From: Photobacterium kagoshimensis
GTDB lineage: Bacteria > Pseudomonadota > Gammaproteobacteria > Enterobacterales > Vibrionaceae
DNA length: 64,000 nucleotides
Direction: 5' to 3'
Assembly: GCF_050337045.1 (NCBI RefSeq)
Contig: NZ_JAKJSO010000015.1
Coordinates: 310,001-374,000 of the forward strand
The position numbers and the translations under genes are program-made. Positions 1 through 7,601 of the stretch are shown here, in pieces. Below the pieces are notes generated by a model, which saw only the letters and a list, made by a program, of their open reading frames with translations, did no database searches and was not told the DNA's origin. Within the stretch, counting starts at the first letter, position 1. Each line of letters opens with the position of its first letter.

Positions 1-410
1 ATAGCCATAGGTGGGAAATCGAACTTGGCTACAGAGAGATGAAGCAATACATGTTAGACAATAAGTTCACGCTACGAAGCTTGCAGCCGGAACTAGTAAG
101 ACAGGAACTTTGGGGGATCCTTCTAGCGTATAACCTCCTGAGATATAAGATGGTATTGATGGCTAGTAGTTTAAAAGGAGTCTTCCCCAATCAACTCAGT
201 TTTCATGGAGCGGCATTGCATATTGTTCATGAGTTAACACAGCTGCCATTTGTGACACCTGGGAACATACCGAAACAAGTAATGGTACTAGAAAAGATCG
301 CGGAGCAGTTTATTTTACCTGCAAGAAGGGAACGAAGTTACCCTAGAGTACTGAAGTGCTCAAAAAATCGATATCCCGTTAGAAAAAACAATGCCGCTCA
401 CGTTAAGTGA
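1..410 (+). CDS. IS4-family transposase, C-terminal part (cut by window edge)
   Basis: The frame is open from base 3 with no start in the window, so only the C-terminal ~136 residues are present. The first residues include RWEIELGYREMKQ. This fits the IS4-family YREK signature (R, three residues, E, six residues, K), and the Glu at bases 21-23 would be the third acidic residue of the DDE catalytic triad. The preceding codon ends in AT, which would allow the expected Tyr. The enzyme would cut and paste its own element. The reading frame looks intact to its stop at 410. A near-perfect hairpin overlaps the stop codon. An ATG at base 39 is internal and not a true start. The exact IS name cannot be given without the rest of the element. 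Confidence 0.85.
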   Translation, partial: SHRWEIELGYREMKQYMLDNKFTLRSLQPELVRQELWGILLAYNLLRYKMVLMASSLKGVFPNQLSFHGAALHIVHELTQLPFVTPGNIPKQVMVLEKIAEQFILPARRERSYPRVLKCSKNRYPVRKNNAAHVK

Positions 411-437
411 ACGGCATTACCCAATAGGGCGTTTTTT
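390..437 (+). repeat. Hairpin at the transposase 3' end, possible IS terminal structure or terminator
   Basis: Arms AATGCCGCTCAC (390-401) and GTGAACGGCATT (407-418) pair with one mismatch across a 5-base loop and overlap the transposase stop. They are followed by CCCAATAGGGCG and a run of T. The structure could be the right end of the insertion sequence, a terminator, or both. The other end of the element is outside the window. Confidence 0.5.
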
Positions 438-448
438 TCGAATGCTAC

Positions 449-964
449 TTAATCATCGTCGTCTGATTTTTCAACATCGACAAGATAGTTACCTTCCAAC
501 CAATTTCTGCCGATCAATAGCTTATAATCTAGTTTGCTACGGTCACGTAGGTTTACAGCTACAGTTTTATGCTCGCCGTTCCAACCTAAATCCATTTTCA
601 CGGCATAGCGCCTTTCAACGCCTTGTGCATTTCTAATTTTACTTACTTTTACTATTTTTCCTTTATAACGGGCTTCTTCGCCTTTCTCATTAAAGGTCGT
701 AAACTCTACCGTTTCGCCGAGGTGATCACGCATGTCATCACTCTCGCTATCTTCCCCTGTTACTTTAATATCAACAGCATGGATAGATGTGGTTTTTGCA
801 CCAGTATCAATACGTGCTTTGTAGTCTAGGTCGAGTTCGTGAACAAGTATGGTCTCTACTTGACCAACAATAGACTTGCCATCTTGTATTTTCGCCGAAG
901 CGATAGATGGCATTGCCGTGCATATCGCCGCAAATAAAATTGCAGGTATTGCCAATTTTTTCAC
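449..964 (-). CDS. Exported retropepsin-like aspartic protease (PF05618, 'Zn_protease' family)
   Basis: 171 residues. Residues 1-24 are a clear Sec signal peptide (KK, hydrophobic core, SIASA cleavage region), so the protein should act in the periplasm. The core carries DTGAKTTSIHA, matching the DTGA active-site signature of the PF05618 family. That family was once called ATP-dependent zinc protease but is now regarded as retropepsin-like aspartic proteases. The end is strongly acidic (KSDDDD). It is a single gene read leftwards, ending close to the insertion sequence remnant. The substrate cannot be read from the sequence. Confidence 0.8.
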   Translation of the reverse strand: MKKLAIPAILFAAICTAMPSIASAKIQDGKSIVGQVETILVHELDLDYKARIDTGAKTTSIHAVDIKVTGEDSESDDMRDHLGETVEFTTFNEKGEEARYKGKIVKVSKIRNAQGVERRYAVKMDLGWNGEHKTVAVNLRDRSKLDYKLLIGRNWLEGNYLVDVEKSDDDD

Positions 965-1057
965 AGAAACTCCTGATGATTAGTTATTGTTTTTAATAAA
1001 TATAGCCAATTGATATTACTATTCTTAATCAATTGACCTGAATATGCCATTAACCAA

Positions 1058-1654
1058 CTAAAGTTTGTCCATAATTTGACGTATGCAAGCTTCATTAGGT
1101 AAAAATTGAACAACTTCAAATCCTAACTCTCGTGCAACGGCCACATTTTGAGCGTTATCATCTATAAACAGACACTCTTTGGGATTCAATTGATAGCGTT
1201 GGCAGAGTAACTCGAAGATCTCTGGTTCGGGTTTAATCAAACGTTCATTCGCCGAAACGATGCCACCTTTAAACTCACTGATGAAAGGGTGGTTGTCATT
1301 AAGCGTTTCAAAAAAAGCGTTGCTCATATTCGTAAGGTAATAAAGTGGGTAGTTCAATGCTAACAAGTGCTCAACCAAGTTAGCAGAAACAGGGATAAGC
1401 GTGAGTTTGTTTTGAACATGCTCGAAAAAATCTTCCATCCTAGGCTCAGGAAACCCCACACGAGCTGAGAACTTAGGGATCACTTCTGCCATAAGCATCG
1501 TGCCACGATCTAGCGACAACCAATCCGCATGACCGAGTACATTGGTTAATAGCTGTTCTTGCTCGTATTCTGATGAAGTGAATTCCGCCACAATTTTGCT
1601 CGGATTCCAATCAAACAATACCGCACCAAAGTCAAAAACTACGTTCTGTATCAT
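1058..1654 (-). CDS. HAD-superfamily hydrolase (YihX-like)
   Basis: 198 residues, the usual length for YihX-type HAD phosphatases. HAD motif I is altered near the start: VVFDFGAVLFDWNP has DFGAVLFDW where many members have DxGxV(L/I)xxD. Motif II is TNMSN, the conserved motif III Lys lies in RLIKPEPEIFELL, and motif IV is FIDDNAQNV. This suggests a cytoplasmic sugar-phosphate phosphatase. It stands alone on the minus strand, 120 bp from the divergent yciH. Confidence 0.8.
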   Translation of the reverse strand: MIQNVVFDFGAVLFDWNPSKIVAEFTSSEYEQEQLLTNVLGHADWLSLDRGTMLMAEVIPKFSARVGFPEPRMEDFFEHVQNKLTLIPVSANLVEHLLALNYPLYYLTNMSNAFFETLNDNHPFISEFKGGIVSANERLIKPEPEIFELLCQRYQLNPKECLFIDDNAQNVAVARELGFEVVQFLPNEACIRQIMDKL

Positions 1655-1774
1655 AAGGGTTTCCGATCAACGAGTATTTATTGATAATATGACCCAACAA
1701 CGATTGTGCAAGTGAGATTAGTGAAGTTATTACTGAACTCACAAAACCCAGTAAATTCATGAGATTGTTACATA

Positions 1775-2098
1775 ATGAGTGATAACAGCCGATTAGTGTT
1801 TTCGACAGAAACAGGCCGAATTAAAGAAGAAAAAGAAAAACCATCTCGCCCACAAGGTGACGGTATCGTCAGAATCCAGCGCCAAACCAAAGGCCGCAAA
1901 GGGAAGGGCGTATGCATTGTTACGGGTTTAGACATGGAAGATCCACAACTGAAGCTACTTGCCGCAGAACTTAAAAAAGTGTGTGGCTGTGGCGGCGCTG
2001 TGAAAGATGGCAACATCGAGATTCAAGGCGATAAGCGCGACGTGATAAAAGCTGCCTTAGAAAAAAAAGGCCACACAGTGAAATTAGCTGGCGGCTAA
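1775..2098 (+). CDS. yciH: SUI1/eIF1-like translation factor YciH
   Basis: 107 residues, almost the length of E. coli YciH (108). The C-terminal half is an SUI1 fold with GKGVCIVTGLDM, a CGCGG turn and IQGDKRD. YciH resembles eukaryotic eIF1 and influences start-site fidelity in vitro; its cellular role is minor or stress-related. It is followed by a symmetrical hairpin (2125-2149), so it is probably transcribed alone. A long minus-strand reading frame across the same bases is only its shadow. Confidence 0.92.
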   Translation: MSDNSRLVFSTETGRIKEEKEKPSRPQGDGIVRIQRQTKGRKGKGVCIVTGLDMEDPQLKLLAAELKKVCGCGGAVKDGNIEIQGDKRDVIKAALEKKGHTVKLAGG

Positions 2099-2124
2099 TT
2101 TCTGCTGATAGCAACGAAAACATT

Positions 2125-2156
2125 AAAGCTCACACTATTCGTGAGCTTTATTGTTT
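2125..2156 (+). terminator. Hairpin terminator after yciH
   Basis: AAAGCTCAC (2125-2133) pairs perfectly with GTGAGCTTT (2141-2149) and is followed by ATTGTTT. It may also stop leftward transcripts. Confidence 0.6.
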
Positions 2157-2183
2157 GAACTCTAAAAGAGAGGCTAAGGCGAG

Positions 2184-2618
2184 TTACTCATTAACAGCTT
2201 TAGATTCTGATTTTAGCTTCTTTGTTGACGCCTTGTCTTTCGGCTCTAAGGTGATTACTTGTTCTTTTTCAGCAGGGTAAGTACTACCTAAGAAAGAACC
2301 ACCACGCTCAATACTCAGATCATCGCAATAAATGGTACCCGTCACTTTACCTTTATCCAGAATTTCAATGGCATTCGCATAACATGTACCTTCAATAAGG
2401 CCATTTACTATAATCTTATCCGCGTAAATCTCACCGTTTAAACGACCAGAGTCACTTACAATCAAGGTCTTCTCTAAACGCAGCTTGCCTTCAATAATAC
2501 CATCAACTTGAATATCACACGCTAGCTGGAGCTCGCCTGTAATGTTACAGCCTTTTGCGATGACAGTTGTAGTTGCATGCTGACTCGTTGTTCCACCTTG
2601 TTTATTAAAGATACCCAT
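2184..2618 (-). CDS. Bactofilin-family polymer-forming protein
   Basis: 144 residues. The centre shows the repeating short beta-strand pattern of bactofilins (GCNITGELQLACDIQVDGII, GRLNGEIYADKIIVNGLIEG, GKVTGTIYCDDLSI), which form a beta-helical cytoskeletal polymer without nucleotide. The C-terminus is Lys-rich. The start at 2618 has an upstream GAGAG-type ribosome site and lies inside the 3' end of the M23 peptidase gene, overlapping it by 97 bases. Pairing of a bactofilin with an M23 peptidase is typical of cell-shape modules such as ccmA/csd1 of Helicobacter. Confidence 0.9.
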   Translation of the reverse strand: MGIFNKQGGTTSQHATTTVIAKGCNITGELQLACDIQVDGIIEGKLRLEKTLIVSDSGRLNGEIYADKIIVNGLIEGTCYANAIEILDKGKVTGTIYCDDLSIERGGSFLGSTYPAEKEQVITLEPKDKASTKKLKSESKAVNE

Positions 2619-3472
2619 TTTATTTTTCTCTCTTTCTCGAAAATATGTTCAAAGTTATCCATGCCCCAATCAACAAATGGGCGAGGGTTCAATGGTCGGC
2701 CGACAAACCGAATCTCATAATGCAAATGTGGCCCAGACGATAAACCTGAGTTGCCGGAGTAACCAATCAAATCGCCCTTATCTACAAAATCACCGCCACG
2801 AACGGCAAACTTGCTAAGGTGCGAGTAAGACGAAGTAATACCAAAAGAATGCTGAAGCCTTATAAAATTGCCTGAACCTTTATTACTTGGTCTCACTGTC
2901 TCAACAACACCATCAGCAGGCGCATAGATAGGCGTCCCAATATTCACGGCAAAATCCAAACCGGCATGCAGTCGTACTTTTCCTGTGACAGGGTGTTTAC
3001 GCTTACCATACTGCGATGACTGTCGAGCGTTTTTAACAGGAGCGCCATTCGGAAGGCTATCTAACACAGCCACTCTAACGGCAGAGTTGATTGCAGCTAC
3101 ATCAAGTCGAGACTCTATTGGTGCATGATCATCAACATCGACACCAAGTAAGTTTTCTAATTCACCCAAACGGTCTGATACTGAAGAAAGCTTAGATTCT
3201 CTTTCATCAAGATCATGCTCAAGGTCATCCTTGAGTTGGTTCAGAACGTCCAGCTCTTCATTCAATGTGTAGGATCGCTTTTCTAACTCTTCCTGTTTTA
3301 CCTTGGCAAAATCAACTTCATTCATTAAATAGAAGATTGAACCAACAGTGAGTATTGATGCGGCAACGGTAGCAACCACAGCATAACGAACCCGTTTTTG
3401 TGCTTTCATCCCCAGGTGAAAATGCTTGGATCCGTTAATGGTGGATACCGAAATTATGATTCGTTCCTTCAT
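2522..3472 (-). CDS. Membrane-anchored M23-family peptidoglycan endopeptidase
   Basis: 316 residues from the preferred ATG at 3472 (MKERIIISVSTINGSKHFHLG); a longer frame extends upstream to 3529 without a better ribosome site. Order: short cytoplasmic N-terminus, one membrane segment (about residues 28-48), a coiled coil rich in Glu/Lys/Leu (about 53-105), then an M23 (LytM) domain. The zinc motifs HAGLDFAV (HxxxD) and GPHLHYEI (HLH) are both intact, so it should be an active D,D-endopeptidase in the periplasm. The tail after FVDWGMDNF is translated from DNA that also encodes the start of the bactofilin in another frame. Confidence 0.9.
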   Translation of the reverse strand: MKERIIISVSTINGSKHFHLGMKAQKRVRYAVVATVAASILTVGSIFYLMNEVDFAKVKQEELEKRSYTLNEELDVLNQLKDDLEHDLDERESKLSSVSDRLGELENLLGVDVDDHAPIESRLDVAAINSAVRVAVLDSLPNGAPVKNARQSSQYGKRKHPVTGKVRLHAGLDFAVNIGTPIYAPADGVVETVRPSNKGSGNFIRLQHSFGITSSYSHLSKFAVRGGDFVDKGDLIGYSGNSGLSSGPHLHYEIRFVGRPLNPRPFVDWGMDNFEHIFEKERKIKWVSLINKVEQRVSMQLQLSSQKAVTLQASSS

Positions 3473-3656
3473 TGAAATATATTTCTCTATAAATCTCCCT
3501 GTTAACAAGCGACCGTTAACACGTGCCACTTAAGAGCGGTTAACGAATACTTAAGAATGAATGCAACCGTAAGGCTAAAACTATGATGTGCTGTCCAATT
3601 TCATCATCTACGACAGAATAATCGCCAGCATTTGGTACGTTTAATCATCACTTGCC

Positions 3657-3947
3657 ATGATGTCTATTTTGATACTCATCGCCATCATTCACTATTATTG
3701 GGCATTTGGTGGTAAGAGGCTCGTGCATTACGCAATGCCTACCATTCATGATAAACCCGCATTCAAACCAGGCTTCATAGCAACTATCATTGTAGCCATA
3801 GGGCTAAGTGGCTTAGCCTTAATTGTTTTTATTATGCTTCACGATAGTTTCGGCTTAATTAGCTCTCAGCAAGACTCATTTAGTCGCGCTACGTGGTTCT
3901 TTTCAGCTATCTTTTTTATGAGAGCCATCGTGGGCTTAAGTCTATAA
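3657..3947 (+). CDS. DUF3995-type small membrane protein, C-terminus apparently truncated
   Basis: 96 residues with three hydrophobic segments. The N-terminal IIHYYWAFGGKR and the WFFSAIFFMRAI block resemble DUF3995 membrane proteins. From memory these usually continue after the R-A-I-G motif for about 40 more residues. Here the frame ends at RAIVGLSL, just where the accessory zone with Xer-like repeats begins. This suggests the 3' end was lost when that DNA arrived. The function of the family is unknown. Confidence 0.55.
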   Translation: MMSILILIAIIHYYWAFGGKRLVHYAMPTIHDKPAFKPGFIATIIVAIGLSGLALIVFIMLHDSFGLISSQQDSFSRATWFFSAIFFMRAIVGLSL

Positions 3948-4262
3948 CAATAAGCGAAATTAAGATCACCACAAAAGAAAAGGCCTTTAATTAACACCTA
4001 AGTTGAAGTACCAAGCAAACTGAAAATTTACCGCATAATTACCTATTTTATGGTAAGTACGAATATTATATCGGTCGCAATTTTTTAATTACGATTAGAT
4101 TTTTTATATAATATTGATAAGGTTGAGTTTGTTTTGGAGAAACAAATTAAACTCAGGGATCTATCTGTTTTTTTAGGATAACAAAACCTGATTACGGTGC
4201 AATGCAATAATTTCAGTTTCATTGCTCATAACTTAAGTGGCGTCATGCCTTAGGGAAGAAAA
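3948..4262. other. Gap before the AT-rich orphan gene: Xer-like repeat and a hairpin
   Basis: Very AT-rich. It contains the left copy of a long repeat (4002-4061, described separately) and an interrupted hairpin. In the hairpin TGAGTTT (4124-4130) pairs with AAACTCA (4149-4155) and GTTT (4131-4134) with AAAC (4140-4143). A T-run lies about 12 bases downstream (near 4168-4175). A promoter for the orphan gene is expected here but no clear -35/-10 pair stands out. Confidence 0.5.
4031..4058 (+). repeat. Degenerate dif-like (XerC/XerD) site, left copy
   Basis: The 26-base stretch 4036-4061 is repeated with one mismatch at 5534-5559. Read as a Xer site it has a XerD-like arm TTATGGTAAGT (4048-4058; two differences from TTATGTTAAAT), a 6-base spacer CCTATT, and a poor XerC arm. 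A further similarity (TTGAAG, then GCAAACTGA) lies just upstream of both copies. Assignment as a Xer site is inference. Confidence 0.45.
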
Positions 4263-5327
4263 ATGAAATTTTTTGTAGTATTGGGACTATTATTTACATT
4301 AGCAGTATCTTTGCAAATTGACGATAAAATAGAACCAGCCGTTTTTAGTTTTCTTGAAATTTCGGAATCAGCTAAAGATAATGAAGCTTATTTTTATTTA
4401 ATGGGAATATTCTCTGATGAAGGGACTCCTCCTGAATTGCTTGGTAGGGGAATATACGCAAAATTCATCGAAAATAATGAATCCTATCATTATGAAAATG
4501 ATATTTTATTCACTAATGGTTTACCATTGCCAGATGTGGGTAATATATGTGATCTTACGAAAGATCAATGCATTGGAAGTATTGTTGATAACAAGAAAAA
4601 ACTTACTGATAATATAGATGAGCACGCTATTTTAATTTCTAGATATTCTCATTTTATGGCTTACCAAGAGTATAAAACAGTAACTCAACCAAGTGCTTAC
4701 GAACCTGTGCCTCCATATAAATATTTGGTACAAGCAAACAGGTTGGTATTAATTAACGCAGTATTAGATGGCTCCATTGTTGGTGTGGATAATGTATTGA
4801 CAAACATCAGCGTTGTGCGTAGGCGGTTGATTGATGCTGATACAATCATTGGAAAAATGATTTATCTTAAAATCCTTGAAGAGAATATTGATGTTTTAGC
4901 TTTTCTTAAAGAGCGTCTGAAAATCTCAAAGCCACTAAATGTTGTAAATCTCTCTAAAAAAGAGAGAAGTTTATATAGTCAGATCTCAAGAGAATTCAGG
5001 TTAGTATATGACGATTTTAAGTCATTGGTTAATAGGAAAGATATATTTTCTTCTCATGTGGAAACTCCATTATGGGTTTCTAGGATGATATATAAGCCTA
5101 ATATGACTATAAATTCTCAGTTTTTGATATATAAAATACTTGCCGAGCGCTCAAGGTTAAATGTAAGTGAATTCACTAACGAGGAATATAATGTATTACA
5201 AAGTAAATCGTGGTTACGTAATCCTGTTGGTACTATTCTAGTCGACATCGCAGTTCCGAATTATGGTGAGTATAGCAAACGGATTTTCCATGTGGATGGG
5301 AAAATATCAGAGCTTAAAGCTCTCTAA
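4263..5327 (+). CDS. AT-rich orphan gene encoding a putative exported protein
   Basis: 354 residues, not recognised. The first ~18 residues (KFFVVLGLLFTLAVSLQI) look like a signal peptide or membrane anchor. The rest is hydrophilic with no membrane segment and no motif I can name. It has two Cys in a short span (NICDLTKDQC), perhaps a disulfide. The start has GGGAAGAAAAATG upstream, a good ribosome site. Base composition is clearly more AT-rich than the flanking core genes, and the gene lies between two copies of a dif-like repeat. Both points suggest acquired cassette DNA. No function is proposed. Confidence 0.65.
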   Translation: MKFFVVLGLLFTLAVSLQIDDKIEPAVFSFLEISESAKDNEAYFYLMGIFSDEGTPPELLGRGIYAKFIENNESYHYENDILFTNGLPLPDVGNICDLTKDQCIGSIVDNKKKLTDNIDEHAILISRYSHFMAYQEYKTVTQPSAYEPVPPYKYLVQANRLVLINAVLDGSIVGVDNVLTNISVVRRRLIDADTIIGKMIYLKILEENIDVLAFLKERLKISKPLNVVNLSKKERSLYSQISREFRLVYDDFKSLVNRKDIFSSHVETPLWVSRMIYKPNMTINSQFLIYKILAERSRLNVSEFTNEEYNVLQSKSWLRNPVGTILVDIAVPNYGEYSKRIFHVDGKISELKAL

Positions 5328-5528
5328 ATATAGAATTTAACACATATGAGCCTTCGGGCGTCAAGCGGCAAAGTGGCTCCTATCGACCGTATTAGCGGTC
5401 GACTAAATTTTTCAATCTATGCAGCAAAGCAATGTGCTTGCAGAGTTTGTTTTCTGTAGCTATTGGTAATAAGTACTGAACTTGAAGGGCAAGGCAAACT
5501 GACCATTTGCAGCAGTACCTTAAAGTAA

Positions 5529-5556
5529 GGTGTTAATTACCTATTTTATGGTAAAT
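5529..5556 (+). repeat. dif-like (XerC/XerD) site, right copy
   Basis: XerC-like arm GGTGTTAATTA (7 of 11 match AGTGCGCATTA), spacer CCTATT, XerD-like arm TTATGGTAAAT (10 of 11 match the XerD consensus TTATGTTAAAT). It has the 11-6-11 layout of Xer sites and is a direct repeat of 4031-4058. Together they bracket the orphan gene 4263-5327. Confidence 0.55.
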
Positions 5557-5666
5557 ACGCAATACGGTTAAATACGACGAACTAAATGTACTGAGACATA
5601 ACCAAGAAAGTAGAAGAGGCCAAATGTGAACATCAGCAAGCGGAGTTATCCAAGCACACCCGACAT

Positions 5667-5694
5667 ATTTAACATAACTTACATAATGCGCACT
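5667..5694 (-). other. dif: dif site (XerC/XerD chromosome dimer resolution site)
   Basis: On the minus strand the 28 bases read XerC arm AGTGCGCATTA, centre TGTAAG, XerD arm TTATGTTAAAT. The XerD arm is identical to that of E. coli dif, and the XerC arm differs from the E. coli arm GGTGCGCATAA at two positions. From memory the Vibrio cholerae chromosome 1 dif differs only in the central hexamer. XerC/XerD, activated by FtsK, recombine here to resolve chromosome dimers, so this point should lie at the replication terminus. Such sites also serve as landing pads for filamentous phages. Confidence 0.9.
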
Positions 5695-5708
5695 GAGGAG
5701 TGGTACTT

Positions 5709-5736
5709 TTTTAACATACCTGAATGCATTCTGAGT
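5709..5736 (-). repeat. Weak second dif-like sequence beside dif
   Basis: The plus strand reads TTTTAACATAC, CTGAAT, GCATTCTGAGT. The XerD-like arm matches 9 of 11 positions of ATTTAACATAA, and the XerC side only 5 of 11. It has the same orientation as the true dif, 14 bases away. It may be a remnant att site or chance. Confidence 0.3.
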
Positions 5737-5738
5737 TA

Positions 5739-5864
5739 ATGGCGAAACCTATGATTTCAATACGTAAAAATCCTTTGGAAACAATTATCTATATAACTTA
5801 TTTGTGGTTTTATCAGTTTATTGCTGTGGTTATCTTGCCTGCGCTTGATAAGTTTGTGCTTTAG
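5739..5864 (+). CDS. Possible small single-span membrane protein next to dif
   Basis: 41 codons starting MAKPMISIRKNPLE, followed by one strongly hydrophobic stretch (TIIYITYLWFYQFIAVVILP) and a short tail. No strong ribosome site is seen. Small membrane proteins are common in filamentous phages, which integrate at dif, and the next gene is phage-type. That is the only support for a real gene. Confidence 0.3.
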   Translation: MAKPMISIRKNPLETIIYITYLWFYQFIAVVILPALDKFVL

Positions 5865-5967
5865 TTCGATATCTAGTTTTGTTAACGGTAATCGGTTTTA
5901 GCTATCACCACATGCTTTATCAATCGAAAAATAAAATCAAACTTAGATATTTTTTGCGAGGTACATC

Positions 5968-6426
5968 ATGCTCCACAAATCGTTTGTCACTCTGTTTTGG
6001 CGTTGTTTCGATGATATTCACCAAGGCGCGGCATGGTTTCATGTTCAGCCCGTCACCGTAAAACGTTGGTTATCTGGCTGGATGGATGTGAATCCGATGG
6101 CTGAAAAACTGCTGTTGATTCGCGTTCGTGGCTATTTGCCCGATGATACTCGCTGGACGGGATTTCGGATTGATGAGGAACGCTGTGTGATCATCACGCC
6201 TGAAGGTCGAATGTTCAGCCCCAAAGAGCTAGATTCGATGGCGTTACGATTTGATGAGTATCATCAGTTAAAACGCATGTATGAACTGGACTATATACCC
6301 GTGCGTTCTAATGTGGTCACGCCGTTACCGTTTCGTGGTGGCCGCCGTATCAAACAGCCACAAAGTGACACGGTAACCAAAGAGAAAAAGAAGATGTATC
6401 GCGAGAAAGCCAAGAAGCGAATGTGA
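5968..6426 (+). CDS. Phage-type DUF3653 protein (putative regulator)
   Basis: 152 residues, starting at an ATG with GCGAGG seven bases upstream. The N-terminus (FDDIHQGAAWFHVQPVTVKRW) looks like a short helix-turn-helix: WFHVQPVTVKRWLSG is the style of a phage Cro/XRE recognition unit. The middle has a beta-rich block (GFRIDEERCVIITPEGRMFSP) and the tail is very basic (KEKKKMYREKAKKRM). Proteins of this type, which I place in DUF3653, occur in Vibrio phages and prophages. It lies 270 bp from dif and is followed by a hairpin serving the convergent gene. A phage remnant is likely; the exact role is unproven. Confidence 0.65.
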   Translation: MLHKSFVTLFWRCFDDIHQGAAWFHVQPVTVKRWLSGWMDVNPMAEKLLLIRVRGYLPDDTRWTGFRIDEERCVIITPEGRMFSPKELDSMALRFDEYHQLKRMYELDYIPVRSNVVTPLPFRGGRRIKQPQSDTVTKEKKKMYREKAKKRM

Positions 6427-6451
6427 CAACTTCCCTAGCCTTTAGATATGA

Positions 6452-6477
6452 AAAAGCCCGCAAGCTGCAGGCTTTAA
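6452..6477 (-). terminator. Terminator for the leftward AlbA_2 gene
   Basis: On the minus strand AAAGCC, a short loop, then GGCTTT is followed by a T-rich tail, just after the stop of the AlbA_2 gene. Confidence 0.65.
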
Positions 6478-6481
6478 TAAT

Positions 6482-7516
6482 TTAATTGGGAAACCGTTCT
6501 CTTATATAACAATCTCTTTCTTCTTCATTTAAGCAATGGGTTGCTGGATTTATTCTAATATAAAAATCTTTGTTCTCTTTCCTAAGCAGGTAACATGGGG
6601 CATTTGACTTTGAGCAACGCACCTCCATCACCAACTTTCCATCTATTGAAAATATTTCCCAATTAACTAATGCAGAATAAGCGCTTCCTATTTTATTCTT
6701 GAAAAGATCACAGAAATATAATTTAAACTTATCAACGCTATTTGAATGGTAATGCTCTATCTCATGGTCAAGCCCCAAAACCTTACCATCATCATCAATA
6801 CCAATTAGCAATGTTCCTCCATTACTATTTAAGAATGCAACAATGTTTTTAAAGCACGCCTTCGATAAGGCTCTGTCTTTTTTATCATTTTTAACATCAT
6901 AAATAAGTGAACTTTTAAACTCTATTTCACTATTTTCTCCAACCTTACAGAGGCTTTTAATTCTCTTATATGATTCAGAGTATTCACTTATATCAAGATT
7001 ATCGATCTTTTGTAATGTCAAAACATTAGACATATCAGCTCTTGCCGATAAATCACAAGCCATTTTTGATGTTAGCTTTACATTATTTGACTCAATTTCA
7101 TTGTATTGAAATACTTTAGCGATTTTTTTTAGTGCGTCAACAACCTTAATGTAATATGGTATCGCGTTCTTATCCGCTTTTAGTGTTGATGCAATCGAGA
7201 TAAAACTTTTAAGTGAGGCTTTATCTTTGTCAATCCAAACCGCCTTGGCTAATTTACTCATGTGGTTTATTTTTTGTTGCAACTCATCGGGAAATACAAC
7301 TCTCGGATCGCCTTCTATGTATTCTTTAGCCTCAATTAGTAACTGGTGTGTTTTGCTGTAATTATGTGATAGCCGAAACATAGCATCTTTGAACTGAGAA
7401 TTTGATAAATCTTCAGTGATTTGCCAAATATAATATGTATATGGATGATTGCTAGAGGCTAAGAAACGCTCTTGTTCTTTTAGTTTGCTAAGTGCGATTT
7501 CATCATTGTTCAACAT
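6482..7516 (-). CDS. AlbA_2 (Schlafen-like) putative nucleic-acid-binding protein
   Basis: 344 residues. The N-terminal ~200 residues are helical and not recognised. The C-terminal part from about residue 205 (SEIEFKSS) through AFLNSNGGTLLIGIDDDGKVLGL matches the AlbA_2 / Schlafen core (E-x-K, NSxGGTLxIGIxDdG). Such domains occur in transcription regulators and in several phage-defence proteins. The gene is AT-rich and lies in the accessory zone beside dif. A 12-base palindrome (AATCAATTGATT, 7573-7584) sits 57 bases upstream of its start and could be an operator. No nuclease motif is obvious; a defence role is inference. Confidence 0.7.
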   Translation of the reverse strand: MLNNDEIALSKLKEQERFLASSNHPYTYYIWQITEDLSNSQFKDAMFRLSHNYSKTHQLLIEAKEYIEGDPRVVFPDELQQKINHMSKLAKAVWIDKDKASLKSFISIASTLKADKNAIPYYIKVVDALKKIAKVFQYNEIESNNVKLTSKMACDLSARADMSNVLTLQKIDNLDISEYSESYKRIKSLCKVGENSEIEFKSSLIYDVKNDKKDRALSKACFKNIVAFLNSNGGTLLIGIDDDGKVLGLDHEIEHYHSNSVDKFKLYFCDLFKNKIGSAYSALVNWEIFSIDGKLVMEVRCSKSNAPCYLLRKENKDFYIRINPATHCLNEEERDCYIRERFPN

Positions 7517-7601
7517 ACTGCTTTCCTCACCAACTATATGACATTCAACAATGTATTAAAGTTTTCAAATTTAATCAATTGATTGAGTAAATTATAAGTA
7601 C

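Larger units (their letters stand above)
5328..5738. other. Gap with hairpin, dif-like repeat and dif site
   Basis: No gene is seen. It contains a perfect hairpin (TCGACCG 5383-5389, loop TATTAG, CGGTCGA 5396-5402), the right copy of the Xer-like repeat, a near-consensus dif site, and a second weaker dif-like sequence at 5709-5736. Confidence 0.6.

Noticed and set aside
4002..5559. Repeats flanking the orphan gene as integron attC sites
   Set aside because: The conserved attC ends (RYYYAAC and GTTRRRY) and the folded-stem layout are not present; the XerD-like arm is a better explanation.
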